Assembly: GCF_000154445.1 (NCBI RefSeq)
Contig: NZ_DS499569.1
Reading direction: 5' to 3' (one strand)
From: Intestinibacter bartlettii
GTDB lineage: Bacteria > Bacillota > Clostridia > Peptostreptococcales > Peptostreptococcaceae
Length of the DNA: 64,000 nucleotides
The position numbers were made by a program, and so were the translations under genes. The notes under the pieces are model-generated. The model saw only the letters and a list, made by a program, of their open reading frames with translations. It ran no database searches and was not told the DNA's origin. Of this stretch, positions 41,068-50,240 are shown in pieces. How positions within the stretch are numbered: the first letter of the stretch is position 1; each line of letters begins with the position of its first letter.

Positions 41068-42501
41068 TTAATTACTAGCTATTTTTTGTTGGGTTAAATC
41101 ATTTTTACTACTTACTTTATTTTTATCAAATAGACTTACTACTATAAAAGTAACACCTGTAGTTAATAACATTAAGTAACCTACATCTGAAAAAACATTT
41201 TGAATTCCTGGCATAAATAGCCATGCTCCAGCTGATAATACTGATACTAATATTGTCCAGAATCCTGCATTTTTTCCAGCAAATTTAGATAAACATAATC
41301 CACCCAATACAACGATTGATGTTCCTATTGCCATAGACAAGCAAACTTTCATTGCATTTAAGATTGATCCTAATTGTGAAGATAATATATAAGTCAATAT
41401 ACCTACTATAAGTATTATCGCTTTATTTATTGCGAAAGCTTTATCTTTATATCTTTGTCCCATACTTGTTTTAAAGAATATATCTTGGCTTACTGTTGTT
41501 GAACAGCCTATTAACATGCTACATGCAGTTGACATATCCGCTGCCCATAAAGCTGATAAGGTAAGTCCTGCTATTACTGGTGGTAATGATAATATTATCA
41601 TAGGTAGTGCTAAAGTTGCATCTACTCCTGGTATTAAAGCTTTTGATGAAATACCAAGCATTGCACATAAGAAGCCTATTGGTATCATCATTAAAGCCCC
41701 TAATCTAAATCCATTTACTGCTGACTTGTCATCTTTTGATGTAAGACCTATTTGAATTACACCTTGGATTGAGTTTGTGTTACCACACATAACTACCATC
41801 CAAGCAATTATTGCTGGTATCCCCATACCATCTGTAAAACTTAAATATGGTACATCTGTTGAAGTACTTGCCATTTGCATCGCTGCATCCCAACCACCTT
41901 GGTTAAAAAATACCATAATTGAAGCTACTATTATTCCAAAATAAATTAATGATATATTTATAATATTACTTAAACTAACTGAGCCCATACCTCCAACAAA
42001 TGCTACTAACATGAATATCAAGAAGCTGAAAAATGTCCCTGTATTTATATTAAATATATCTGGTAATAAACTTGCTAAAATTGAACCACCAGCTATATAT
42101 TGAAGTGCAATTATTGTACATTGAATTAAAATCATAGCTATTGTCATCATTACACCTGTTTTTTTATCGAATAAATCTTGGACAAGACCAGTTACTGTAT
42201 TATGTCCACTATGTCTGAAGCGTTTAACAACTAAGAAACTTGCTATTATAGCACCAAATGCCCAAGCTACGTTATACCAACCAGCAGATAATCCTGCAAC
42301 AAATGCATTTTGTGCTATACCTATAGTCGATGCTCCACCTATTGCCAACCCAGCAATTGTAACAGCTGTAATCCATGTTCCATTTTTACCTTTATATAAT
42401 AAGAAATTTTCTCCATCTTTCTTTTCTTTCTTTGACATAAATATTCCTAACCCCAATAAGAATGCTACGTATAAAATAACTATAATTAATGGTATATTCA
42501 T
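41068..42501 (-). CDS. sodium:solute symporter family transporter
   Basis: A 477-residue SSS-family transporter with about 13 transmembrane helices. The family features are the early LLYKGKNGTWITAVTIAGLAIGGASTIGIAQNAF (sodium-site helix) and the conserved AADMSTACSMLIGCSTTVSQDIF near residue 330. The start is the ATG at 42501 (MNIPLIIV) behind GGAAAGGGGATTATATT. It follows the LarA-family gene by 50 bases on the same strand, so a hydroxy-acid such as lactate is a reasonable guess for its substrate. The palindrome TGTAAATTTACA lies 23 bases upstream of its start. Specificity cannot be read from the sequence. Confidence 0.85.
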   Translation of the reverse strand: MNIPLIIVILYVAFLLGLGIFMSKKEKKDGENFLLYKGKNGTWITAVTIAGLAIGGASTIGIAQNAFVAGLSAGWYNVAWAFGAIIASFLVVKRFRHSGHNTVTGLVQDLFDKKTGVMMTIAMILIQCTIIALQYIAGGSILASLLPDIFNINTGTFFSFLIFMLVAFVGGMGSVSLSNIINISLIYFGIIVASIMVFFNQGGWDAAMQMASTSTDVPYLSFTDGMGIPAIIAWMVVMCGNTNSIQGVIQIGLTSKDDKSAVNGFRLGALMMIPIGFLCAMLGISSKALIPGVDATLALPMIILSLPPVIAGLTLSALWAADMSTACSMLIGCSTTVSQDIFFKTSMGQRYKDKAFAINKAIILIVGILTYILSSQLGSILNAMKVCLSMAIGTSIVVLGGLCLSKFAGKNAGFWTILVSVLSAGAWLFMPGIQNVFSDVGYLMLLTTGVTFIVVSLFDKNKVSSKNDLTQQKIASN

Positions 42502-42524
42502 AATATAATCCCCTTTCCCTTGCA

Positions 42525-42536
42525 TGTAAATTTACA
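42525..42536. promoter_or_regulatory. palindrome TGTAAATTTACA, copy 1
   Basis: A perfect 12-bp palindrome in the larA-symporter gap. The same 12 bases recur upstream of the PTS IIC gene (53351-53362). It resembles a catabolite-responsive element that has lost its central CG, or a GntR-type operator; the regulator is unknown. Confidence 0.4.
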
Positions 42537-42551
42537 AATCAAAAAATTTTA

Positions 42552-43820
42552 TTAATCTTGAAGAAGTGGAACTACGCTACCTCCATATGGTAGTACACAT
42601 ACATCTTTTCCTTCAAAATCAACTTTTTCTAATAATTTATCTATATTTTTATAAGAATTTATATTTAAATCTTTTACAAAGTTTGGATCTATTTCGCTTA
42701 ACATAAGCATCTTTGATTTTGCAATAGCTTCACATAATGCATAGAATATATATCCACCTATTGTAAAGTTTGCTCTTAATTCTTCATCAAGAACTCCTCT
42801 TTTTAATGGTTCTATCCAACTGAAGAAATCAGGTGCACCTCCACCTTCTCTACATTCTGCCAAGAATATAACTGTTCCACCTTTTTTAACAGCCCTTGCA
42901 GCATTGAATATACTCTTTGTAGATTGATATAGATTTATATCTTTAGGATACCCACCGCAACTTGCTATAACTATATCAGCCTCTTTTTCTATAGGTACAC
43001 CATAGCAATCGTCTACATATTTACAACTTTTTATCCATGCATCATGGAAATCACCACAGAATAATTTACTATGTTTAGATTTTGTATTTACAACTATATT
43101 TATTCCAAATGCTACATCTACTAATTCTCCAGCTTGGTTCATATCTTCATTTACTGGATTATTATCTAAAAGCCTACTCGCTACCCTTGGGTCTGTTTTC
43201 TTTTCTGTTTCTGATAAACATCTTATATGGTTTTGTTTTATTGTTTCACGCCCTGCAACTCCAGGAATTACACTTTTTCTTCCTCCACCAAAACCTGCCA
43301 TAATGTGGTGAACTGTCCCTGTTACCATTATTACTTTTCTTCCAACTACTAGCGGATTTACATATACTTCTGTTCCTATTTTAGTTTTTCCAACACAAAC
43401 TAAATCATCTGCATCGCAATCGTGGTTTACAACTTTAACTTTGTCATAAACTTTTTTAGAAGCTAATTGGCAAAGTTCTTCTTCTGTTTGCATTCTGTGA
43501 GTGCCTATAGCTACAACTATTACGATATCATCATAAGATATTCCGATTTCTTCCACTAAATAGTCTACTAGTTGTTCACATATTAAATCTTGACGTTGCC
43601 AAAATCTAGTTAAGTCACTTATAACTATTGTTACTTTGTCCCCTTTTGAAATTACTTCTCTTAAAGGTTTTGAATTTATCATATTAGTAGTTACACCTTT
43701 AATAAATTCTGACTTAAGATCTGTAATTTCATCCATTGGATTTTCATTTAATACTTTTACTGACTTAGCTTTCGAAAGGTCTATATCAACCTTTGAGTCA
43801 CCATACTTTAATTCTAACAT
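42552..43820 (-). CDS. larA: LarA-family nickel-dependent lactate racemase-like enzyme
   Basis: A 422-residue LarA-family protein. His108 is in GTHRMQ at the same position as in Lactobacillus LarA. HHIMAGFGGGRKSVIPG holds His172 and Lys182, and His198 is in KQNHIRC; these match LarA His174, Lys184 and His200, which bind the nickel-pincer cofactor. LarA racemises lactate, and paralogs act on other 2-hydroxy acids. The usual DxTRP motif reads DLTRFW here. No larB, larC or larE is in the window, so cofactor synthesis must come from elsewhere. It forms an operon with the sodium symporter. GGGGGAGACAAG precedes the ATG. Confidence 0.85.
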   Translation of the reverse strand: MLELKYGDSKVDIDLSKAKSVKVLNENPMDEITDLKSEFIKGVTTNMINSKPLREVISKGDKVTIVISDLTRFWQRQDLICEQLVDYLVEEIGISYDDIVIVVAIGTHRMQTEEELCQLASKKVYDKVKVVNHDCDADDLVCVGKTKIGTEVYVNPLVVGRKVIMVTGTVHHIMAGFGGGRKSVIPGVAGRETIKQNHIRCLSETEKKTDPRVASRLLDNNPVNEDMNQAGELVDVAFGINIVVNTKSKHSKLFCGDFHDAWIKSCKYVDDCYGVPIEKEADIVIASCGGYPKDINLYQSTKSIFNAARAVKKGGTVIFLAECREGGGAPDFFSWIEPLKRGVLDEELRANFTIGGYIFYALCEAIAKSKMLMLSEIDPNFVKDLNINSYKNIDKLLEKVDFEGKDVCVLPYGGSVVPLLQD

Positions 43821-43953
43821 CTTGTCTCCCCCTTACTGTCTTTAACCAAATAGTAAATTTAAAACAAATATTTATATCTATACTGATTTAATTCTAAATA
43901 CACTATTACCCTTTAAAATTTTTAATAATTCCTATTTTTCTAAATAATATAGA

Positions 43954-43985
43954 TAAAAAAAGAGAACCCCTCTCAGAGTTCTCTT
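43954..43985 (-). terminator. terminator of a 48-codon small gene
   Basis: GAGAACTCT/AGAGG-GGTTCTC stem followed by seven T on the minus strand. The only minus-strand gene that can use it is the small ORF at 44033-44179. Confidence 0.8.
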
Positions 43986-44032
43986 AAATATCATAATTTA
44001 ATATTATTTGGCCAGTTTAAAATTTATTAAAT

Positions 44033-44179
44033 TTAAATGCAAGTCAAATATGAACTCCCTAGAAAAGATTTACTTTTTATATTTTTGCAATAAAAATAGC
44101 CAGCGCTAAAATAAAAGCCCCAGAATATGAAATATAAATAGCTATATAATTTTGTAAATTCTCTTCTCATTCCTTTCAT
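44033..44179 (-). CDS. 48-residue small membrane peptide
   Basis: ATG at 44179 follows a perfect TGGAGGAAAATAAT ribosome site, and the frame runs 48 codons to TAA at 44033. The peptide begins MKGMRREFTKLYSYLYFIF and continues WGFYFSAGYFYCKNIKSKSF; residues about 10-31 form one aromatic-rich transmembrane helix flanked by basic residues. A dedicated terminator follows 48 bases later. A strong ribosome site, a plausible single-helix peptide and its own terminator make this a credible small gene despite its length. The function is unknown; small single-helix peptides of this kind include membrane-protein modulators and spore peptides. Confidence 0.6.
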   Translation of the reverse strand: MKGMRREFTKLYSYLYFIFWGFYFSAGYFYCKNIKSKSFLGSSYLTCI

Positions 44180-44282
44180 ATTATTTTCCTCCATTTAAAA
44201 ATATTTTATACTGTTAATTGTAATTCATTTCCATAAATTGTCAACTTATAGTTTTATTTTTATATAAAATTTTATTATAAAT

Positions 44283-44393
44283 AATAAATCTTTATTCTAA
44301 ATCCCCTTAAAGTTGTAGATTTTTTTGAAATGCATTAACGTAAATTATATTTATCCAAAATATAAAGCTGATTATAATTTCCTATACATTATA
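44283..44393. repeat. three-hairpin dispersed repeat, copy D (internally deleted)
   Basis: AAATCTTTATTCTAAATCCC ... GTAGATTTTTTT (left hairpin), then AAATTATATTTATCC and GATTATAATTTCCTATACATT (right hairpin). It lacks the central GCACTTG/CAAGTGC stem. It lies between the small membrane-peptide gene and the terminator of the germination operon. Confidence 0.7.
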
Positions 44394-44398
44394 AAATT

Positions 44399-44434
44399 TA
44401 GAGGTTACTTCAAAACAATTTTGAAGTAACCTCT
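44399..44434 (-). terminator. terminator of the csp/DUF3787 transcript
   Basis: AGAGGTTACTTCAAAA pairs with TTTTGAAGTAACCTCT across a very short loop, 20 bases after the stop codon of the DUF3787 gene. Confidence 0.75.
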
Positions 44435-44452
44435 AAAAAAATTCTTTATATT

Positions 44453-44677
44453 TTATAATTTACTTCCATTATCTACCCAATCTTTTGCTTCTTCTGTCAT
44501 TTCTTCAGATGGAGCAGTTACATTTGTTTCTGGGTAAATATAACCAGGGTCAGTCCATGCAGCTGTATAGTTATTTTCTACAGGTACACTTGAATATAAC
44601 CTTGCATTCCTTTTTCCACTTAATTGTCTACTTATACCGTGATGTTTTTCATGTTCATCATATCCTTTTTTATGCAC
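44453..44677 (-). CDS. DUF3787 small protein (CDIF630_02480-type spore surface family)
   Basis: A 74-residue protein. The core HGISRQLSGKRNARLYSSVPVENNYTAAW and the C-terminal VTAPSEEMTEEAKDWVDNGS match DUF3787, named for a Clostridioides difficile spore surface protein. The start chosen is GTG at 44677, eight bases after TGGGAGG; the 13-codon upstream extension has no ribosome site. It is the last gene of the germination locus, 122 bases after cspC, in a position also seen in C. difficile (from memory). It is Tyr/Asn-rich with no membrane helix. Spore-coat or exosporium location is inferred from the family. Confidence 0.75.
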   Translation of the reverse strand: MHKKGYDEHEKHHGISRQLSGKRNARLYSSVPVENNYTAAWTDPGYIYPETNVTAPSEEMTEEAKDWVDNGSKL

Positions 44678-44799
44678 AATTACACCTCCCAATTCTTTTT
44701 CAATTATTTTATCCAAAAATTAATTATCAATTCATAGAATCGAAAGCTGTAAAATTGTGTCTTAAAATAACATATTTTCACAGTAAAAATTATATTCAT

Positions 44800-46485
44800 T
44801 TATAAATTTTCAGATATACGTTGCAAAGTATTTTGATAATTTAAAATCCCATATCCATATGATGTATTTGGATATGTATATATAGGTTTTTGTGTAGCTC
44901 CTAGCATCAAATATGTTTTTATAGGTTCACTATATATAGATAATCCATAAAATTCAGTTTGATTTATTATAAATTCAATTAACAATGCTATAACACCACA
45001 TACTACTGAGCTACTTACTCCCGTTCCTGTAGCTGTATTAAAAGTATTATCTAAATAATTGGATATTATATCCACTCCTGGTGCAACCATATCTAATGTT
45101 TCAGCAGGTCCTTTTGATGAACCAATCCATATAATATTTGATTTTGTATTATATGTTCCAATAGTTATAACTTCTCTCAGTAATCCATATCTCGTTATTG
45201 TTGAATTAGAATCACTATCTATAAATCTAGTGTTGTCAGAGATTAAATTTTTATTCGGAAGATATGCATTAAACTCCCCATTTATAACATTTTGGCCAGT
45301 TATTCTAAGTGTCCATATTCCCGAATATACATTTTTTAAATTTATAGATACTTGCATAGAACCTGTTGAAATCCAAGGATAACTATAGGAAATACTATAT
45401 GTTACATTTTCTAGATTAAATTTTCCTGCGTATAAGGAAAAATTTGGCGCATAACTTATAGTTGGACTAATCTCACCAAAAGGAGAAATTAATGCTATTT
45501 CAAACTTATCTACTTTGTATCCGTCTATTATTATATTTAAATTTTTATCGTCTCCAACTTGAAAATCGATATCTACAGATTCTCCATTTGATATATTTCC
45601 CGAATAATGTATATCTGTATTACCTTGATTTCCAGCGCCACTCACTAATATAAATCCTGATTGATATAGTTCTTCAAATGTATTTAATAAAGCTTGTGAT
45701 ATATCTCTTCCAGATGTTGTTCCAACTGTAAAATTTAATATTATAGGTCGATTTATCTCTTTAAATTTTTTGATTATATAGGATATAGCTACTAAAAAAT
45801 CTGTATTTTGATAATTTATTCTACCTTCCTTGAATAGCGAAATATAACTTCGTAATTTCACTACAATTAACTCAGCTTTTGGTGCAATTCCTTTATAATT
45901 TATATTATTTTTACCTTGTGAAACAGCTATACTAGCCGTTACTGTTCCCGTTCCAATTTCATCTCTACTTAAATCACCATTATTATTTGATATAGCTTCA
46001 TTTATTTCATCTCTAGTAAATTCACTACCAAATAACATACCTTCTGGAGGAGATTTATAATTACTTTCCTGGTCCCATAAATATAAAATTTTGCTACTTC
46101 CATCTTCATTTAAAAAATCTTGATTTAAATAGTCTATTCCTGAATCTATAATCGCAATTACAGTTCCTCTTCCTTCCAAACTATTGTACAAATTATTTCC
46201 CATATATGCCATATCTGTAGCTTGTCGCACAGGAACACCTTGCAATAAATTATTTGTTATATTTATTAGAGAACTCATCGCATATGATCTTTCCCACCAT
46301 ACTATCTGATTTATATTATTAAAAATATTTTCGTTAAAATTAGCTTCCACATATAAAACCATTAACAAATCATTTAAAAAAATATACTGTGTTAAATTAT
46401 TTTCTTGAAGTGATTGTATTAACCTTTCTTTTTTCCCAGTAAAAATTATATTATACGACCTTATTTCACTATTTAATATTGGCAT
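44800..46485 (-). CDS. cspC: CspC germinant-signalling pseudoprotease
   Basis: A 561-residue subtilisin-like protein. The Asp of the triad is present (Asp114 in IIDSGIDYL). The catalytic His is replaced by Thr (about residue 179 in GTGTVTASI, where active enzymes have HGTHVA), and the catalytic Ser by Gly in the TGTGVSSSVV segment (active: GTSMATP). The same Thr and Gly substitutions are known for C. difficile CspC, which relays the bile-salt germinant signal without proteolysis. It follows cspBA by 44 bases on the same strand. GGAGAG lies six bases before the ATG. The ORF is intact. SleC, the cortex hydrolase that usually follows, is not present here. Confidence 0.9.
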   Translation of the reverse strand: MPILNSEIRSYNIIFTGKKERLIQSLQENNLTQYIFLNDLLMVLYVEANFNENIFNNINQIVWWERSYAMSSLINITNNLLQGVPVRQATDMAYMGNNLYNSLEGRGTVIAIIDSGIDYLNQDFLNEDGSSKILYLWDQESNYKSPPEGMLFGSEFTRDEINEAISNNNGDLSRDEIGTGTVTASIAVSQGKNNINYKGIAPKAELIVVKLRSYISLFKEGRINYQNTDFLVAISYIIKKFKEINRPIILNFTVGTTSGRDISQALLNTFEELYQSGFILVSGAGNQGNTDIHYSGNISNGESVDIDFQVGDDKNLNIIIDGYKVDKFEIALISPFGEISPTISYAPNFSLYAGKFNLENVTYSISYSYPWISTGSMQVSINLKNVYSGIWTLRITGQNVINGEFNAYLPNKNLISDNTRFIDSDSNSTITRYGLLREVITIGTYNTKSNIIWIGSSKGPAETLDMVAPGVDIISNYLDNTFNTATGTGVSSSVVCGVIALLIEFIINQTEFYGLSIYSEPIKTYLMLGATQKPIYTYPNTSYGYGILNYQNTLQRISENL

Positions 46486-46529
46486 TTTTACTCTCCTTAT
46501 TAATTATTTTTGATTTTTTTATATTTAAT

Positions 46530-49500
46530 TTATCTAAATTCTTCAAAAATTTTTCTAGCATTTAGAAGACCATATCCATAAATGAAATTAGGGTATTGTA
46601 TATTATCTTCTCTATCTGCCCCTAATTGGAAAAATGAATATATACTTTGTGTGAATCCTTGACGTTTATATTGATTATTTTGTGTTACATATTGTAAAAA
46701 TAATGCTGCTACTCCAGATGTAACGGCGGCGGCGGCTGATGTTCCTGTAATATTTCCATATCTATTATGTGGATAAGCTGAAATTATATTTACACCAGGT
46801 GCTACTATATTTGGCTTTTGGATATTTCGTATATTTGGACCCCTAGAAGATGGTGGCCACATAGAATTATTTATCATATCATAAGCCCCAACTGTAAATA
46901 TATTTCTATCTACAGTTGGAAAATTTACTGTATAAAAAGGATCTGGTTCTAAAAACCTTGTATTTTGATTTATTAAACTTCTATTTGGAAGATATACATT
47001 GTAACACCCACTATTAATATAAACACCTGTTAAATTTATTTTCCAAACTCCAGGCGATGCATTATATAAATTTATAGTTATAAATTCTTGACCTGAGTAT
47101 GATGTTGGGAATACATAAAAAACTTCATAGGTAGTATTTTCAAAGTTAAAAATACCACTCTCATTTTTATAATAACCTAGACCTACATCTTTACTTTCTT
47201 CTCCTGTAGGTGAGATAATTTTTATATTAACTCTATCTGGACGACAAATCCATAATTCTATCTTTAAAAACTCCTCTTCTTCCTCAATTTCAATTTCAAC
47301 AGTTTGAGTTTCACCTTTAGCTGAAATTTTTCCACTTGCATGTGTCTGTGTATTTCCCTCATTTCCTATACCCGCAATTTCACATTCCCCATATTGATAC
47401 CATATTGTAGATTGTGTTGCTCTATTTATAAATCCTACATCACTATTAGTACCAACAGATGTGTTTATTATTAATGGTCTTTCCAATTCTCTAGCTTTTT
47501 TTCTAGCATAATCTCTTGCTACGTAGTAATATGCATTATTATATTTTCCATCTATTGTTCCAAGTTTTATTACTATAAGCTCACTATCTTTTGCGACACC
47601 TTCATAAAGGGAATTACTTACTCCAAGACCAGCACAAATACCACTTAATAAAGTTCCACTTCCAACTTCATCAGTAGATAATGTACTATCATTTTCACTA
47701 ATAGCTCTATTTATATCATCTCTTGTATATTCTGTTCCAAAATAAAATCCTTCAGGAGAATTTCCTTCTTTTGTTTGATCCCATAAATAAAGTATTTTAC
47801 TAGTTCCATCTGCATTTATAAAATCTGGATGTAGATAATCTATCCCTGTATCTGCAATAGCTATTATGACATTTCTACCAGTAAGATTTAAATTTGGATT
47901 ATTTTTTATATAATTTATATTTTCATCTTCATTTATGGCAAATCCCCCTGATGTCCCCGAAGATACTTGAGATAATAAACTCATTTCTGATAAGCTTTCA
48001 ACACTTACAACTTCTTCAATCTTAAAAAACTCTCCTGAAAGTATTATTTCAGTATCTGTTTTTGAAAATATACCACTATTTTCACTTAATCGTCTAAAAT
48101 TACTTTCCAATTCAGATATTTTTAAACTATTAAAAAATCCTTCTGGATTATTAAAATATACAAAAGCAGAATTTACATATGAATTATTTTGTCTTTTAAA
48201 ATTTAATCTATTTTTTTTTATGAAATTATTAATATACTCTAATCTCTTATATTGTTGTTTTGTTTTTACAGATAAGTCATTATCACTTCTATTAAAATAA
48301 ATTGAAGACATATCTAAAAAACCATATCCATTTGAATCAGATGGATATGTTCCATTTCTACTTCGTCGTGCATTTTGAAGTAATAATGCCTTTAGTTTTT
48401 GTGAATACAAATATAAGTCATTTTTCTGAGTTATTCCCCATTCCATCAATAACGCACAACATCCCGTTACATGAGGAGTTGCCATACTAGTTCCTGTAAG
48501 CGCCCCTGTCGTTCCACCAACTAAATAAGAAACTATATTTTCACCAGGTGCTAATAAATCTGGCTTAAAAATACCTTGCATTGTATCTCCTCTTCCAGAA
48601 AAATGCTGATACTACATCTGTTCTAGAATTATAACTTCCAACTGTTATAACTCTACTTGCCGTTCCTGGCACTGTTACTGTTAAAATATTACTTGGAGAT
48701 AAAAATCTGGTATCTGGATTTAAACCTTCTGATGTAGGCAAATATAAATCTATTATTCCATCTACGATATTTATTGGTGAAAATTGAATCTTCCAGATTC
48801 CAGGTGTGATTTGATTATCAGAACTAAGTCTAATTGTTATTCTTCTTTGAAGTGAATAAGGCATTATTTCATAAAATCTACCTAAAATTGTTGTTCCTCT
48901 TATATTATTGGAAATTTCATTATTATTAGCTGAAAGTTCTTGAGTTCTATTATTTGATGAATCTATTAAAGTTATTGTAAATTGATCTACAAAATTAGGC
49001 CAAATATTTATATTAAGTACTGTTTCTGATTGACCAACGACAAATTCAACTATCTGCTCATTAGAATTTTTAATATCCACTCTTTTATGTCCACCCTTAT
49101 TTCCATTATTGCCGGCCGCAACTACCATATTATTTTTCCAATATAAGCACATATCATCTATGTATTGTTCAAATAATGATAATCCTGTATGGGAACCTTC
49201 ATTTGTTCCATAACTCATATTAATAGCTATTGGTTTACCTAGTTCTAAAGCTTTTTCCAATATAAATTTAATTGCTCTCATAAATTCAGTACTTCTTGAG
49301 TAAATATCTGTTTGTCTATTGCCAACTCTAACAATTATAAATTCAGCATTGTTAGCAATTTGTGCACATATAGAACCTACATGTGTCCCATGCATTGCAG
49401 TTATTGATACAGGAATATCTTTATTTCCATTTATAGCTTCATTTATATCAGAGTTTGTATATAAAGTTCCTTCTTTAAAACCCTCTGGCGGATTATTTCC

Positions 49501-49875
49501 AATAGATTGATCCCAATAAAAAAGTATTTTGGAATTTCCCAAGACATCTCTAAATACTGGTAGTGTATAATCTATTCCAGAATCTATAAGACCAATCAAA
49601 GTGCCTCTTCCGCTTAAACCTGTTCTATTTTTAAAAGATGTTATTCCAGATGTTGAAAAACTCTGTTCATCTTGTGTTTCAAGTATAAATGGTCTTTCTA
49701 TATATTCTATCTCTGTATAATCTAAAAGTTGATCAAATAAATTTGGATCAGTTGATATTATAATGGCAAAATTGTCGTTTAATATTTCAACACTTATATT
49801 AAGTTCATTTTCTAATCTCAAAATATCTCCATTGTATTTTGCAATTATCTCATATTCTATCTCAATCACCTCCAA
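46530..49875 (-). pseudogene. cspBA: CspBA fused germination protease, single frameshift
   Basis: Dropping one base from the run of five A at 48599-48603 restores a 1114-residue CspB-CspA fusion, close to the roughly 1130 of C. difficile. The CspB half has a prodomain (residues 1-70) and an intact triad: Asp98 (LIDSGIDY), His162 (AMHGTHVGS) and, across the junction, Ser463 (TGTSMATP). The CspA half keeps its Asp (IADTGIDYL) and Ser (GTSAAAAV), but the His site reads SGTLLSGI, so it is a pseudoprotease. The restored join reads VSAFSGRGDTMQG, an ideal subtilase segment. As given, CspB would lack its catalytic Ser, so SleC could not be activated. It precedes cspC. Confidence 0.88.
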
Positions 49876-49882
49876 TCTAGAA

Positions 49883-50089
49883 TTATTTATTATCTTCTAT
49901 TTTTTTACCTAATCTAGACATCATATTCTTAGAATAATTAGAAATATTCTTAGGTATGCATTCATAAGTAGCTAGCATACTGTATATCTCTAAAGCTCTT
50001 TTATAATCTTTTTTGCCAGTATATGCTTTATATGCCTCTTCTGCAAGCATTACACTTATTTCATTAATTCTCTCTGCTCTCTTTTTCAC
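49883..50089 (-). CDS. small hypothetical protein upstream of cspBA
   Basis: A 68-residue soluble helical protein (MKKRAERINEISVMLAEEAYKAYTGKKDYKRALEIYSMLATYECIP...). The repeated Ala/Tyr helix pair looks like one tetratricopeptide-like hairpin. It starts at GTG (50089), seven bases after AGGGGTAGTTTT, and ends seven bases before the cspBA start, so it is the likely first gene of the germination operon. No signal peptide. I cannot name a family. The position suggests a role linked to Csp production, but that is inference only. Confidence 0.6.
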   Translation of the reverse strand: MKKRAERINEISVMLAEEAYKAYTGKKDYKRALEIYSMLATYECIPKNISNYSKNMMSRLGKKIEDNK

Positions 50090-50126
50090 AAAACTACCCC
50101 TATCTAATCTTTTTGTTAATATTATT

Positions 50127-50172
50127 CGAAAAAAAAGCAGATTATACCTAATACAAGTAATAATCTGTTTTT
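50127..50172 (-). terminator. terminator of the second sensor kinase
   Basis: CAGATTATTACTTG pairs with GGTATAATCTG across a short loop, followed by CTTTTTTTT on the minus strand. Confidence 0.8.
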
Positions 50173-50240
50173 CTTAATATATCTTTAATATGTAATTTCA
50201 TGATAAATATACTATTGTCCTTTATTTATTTAAAATATGG

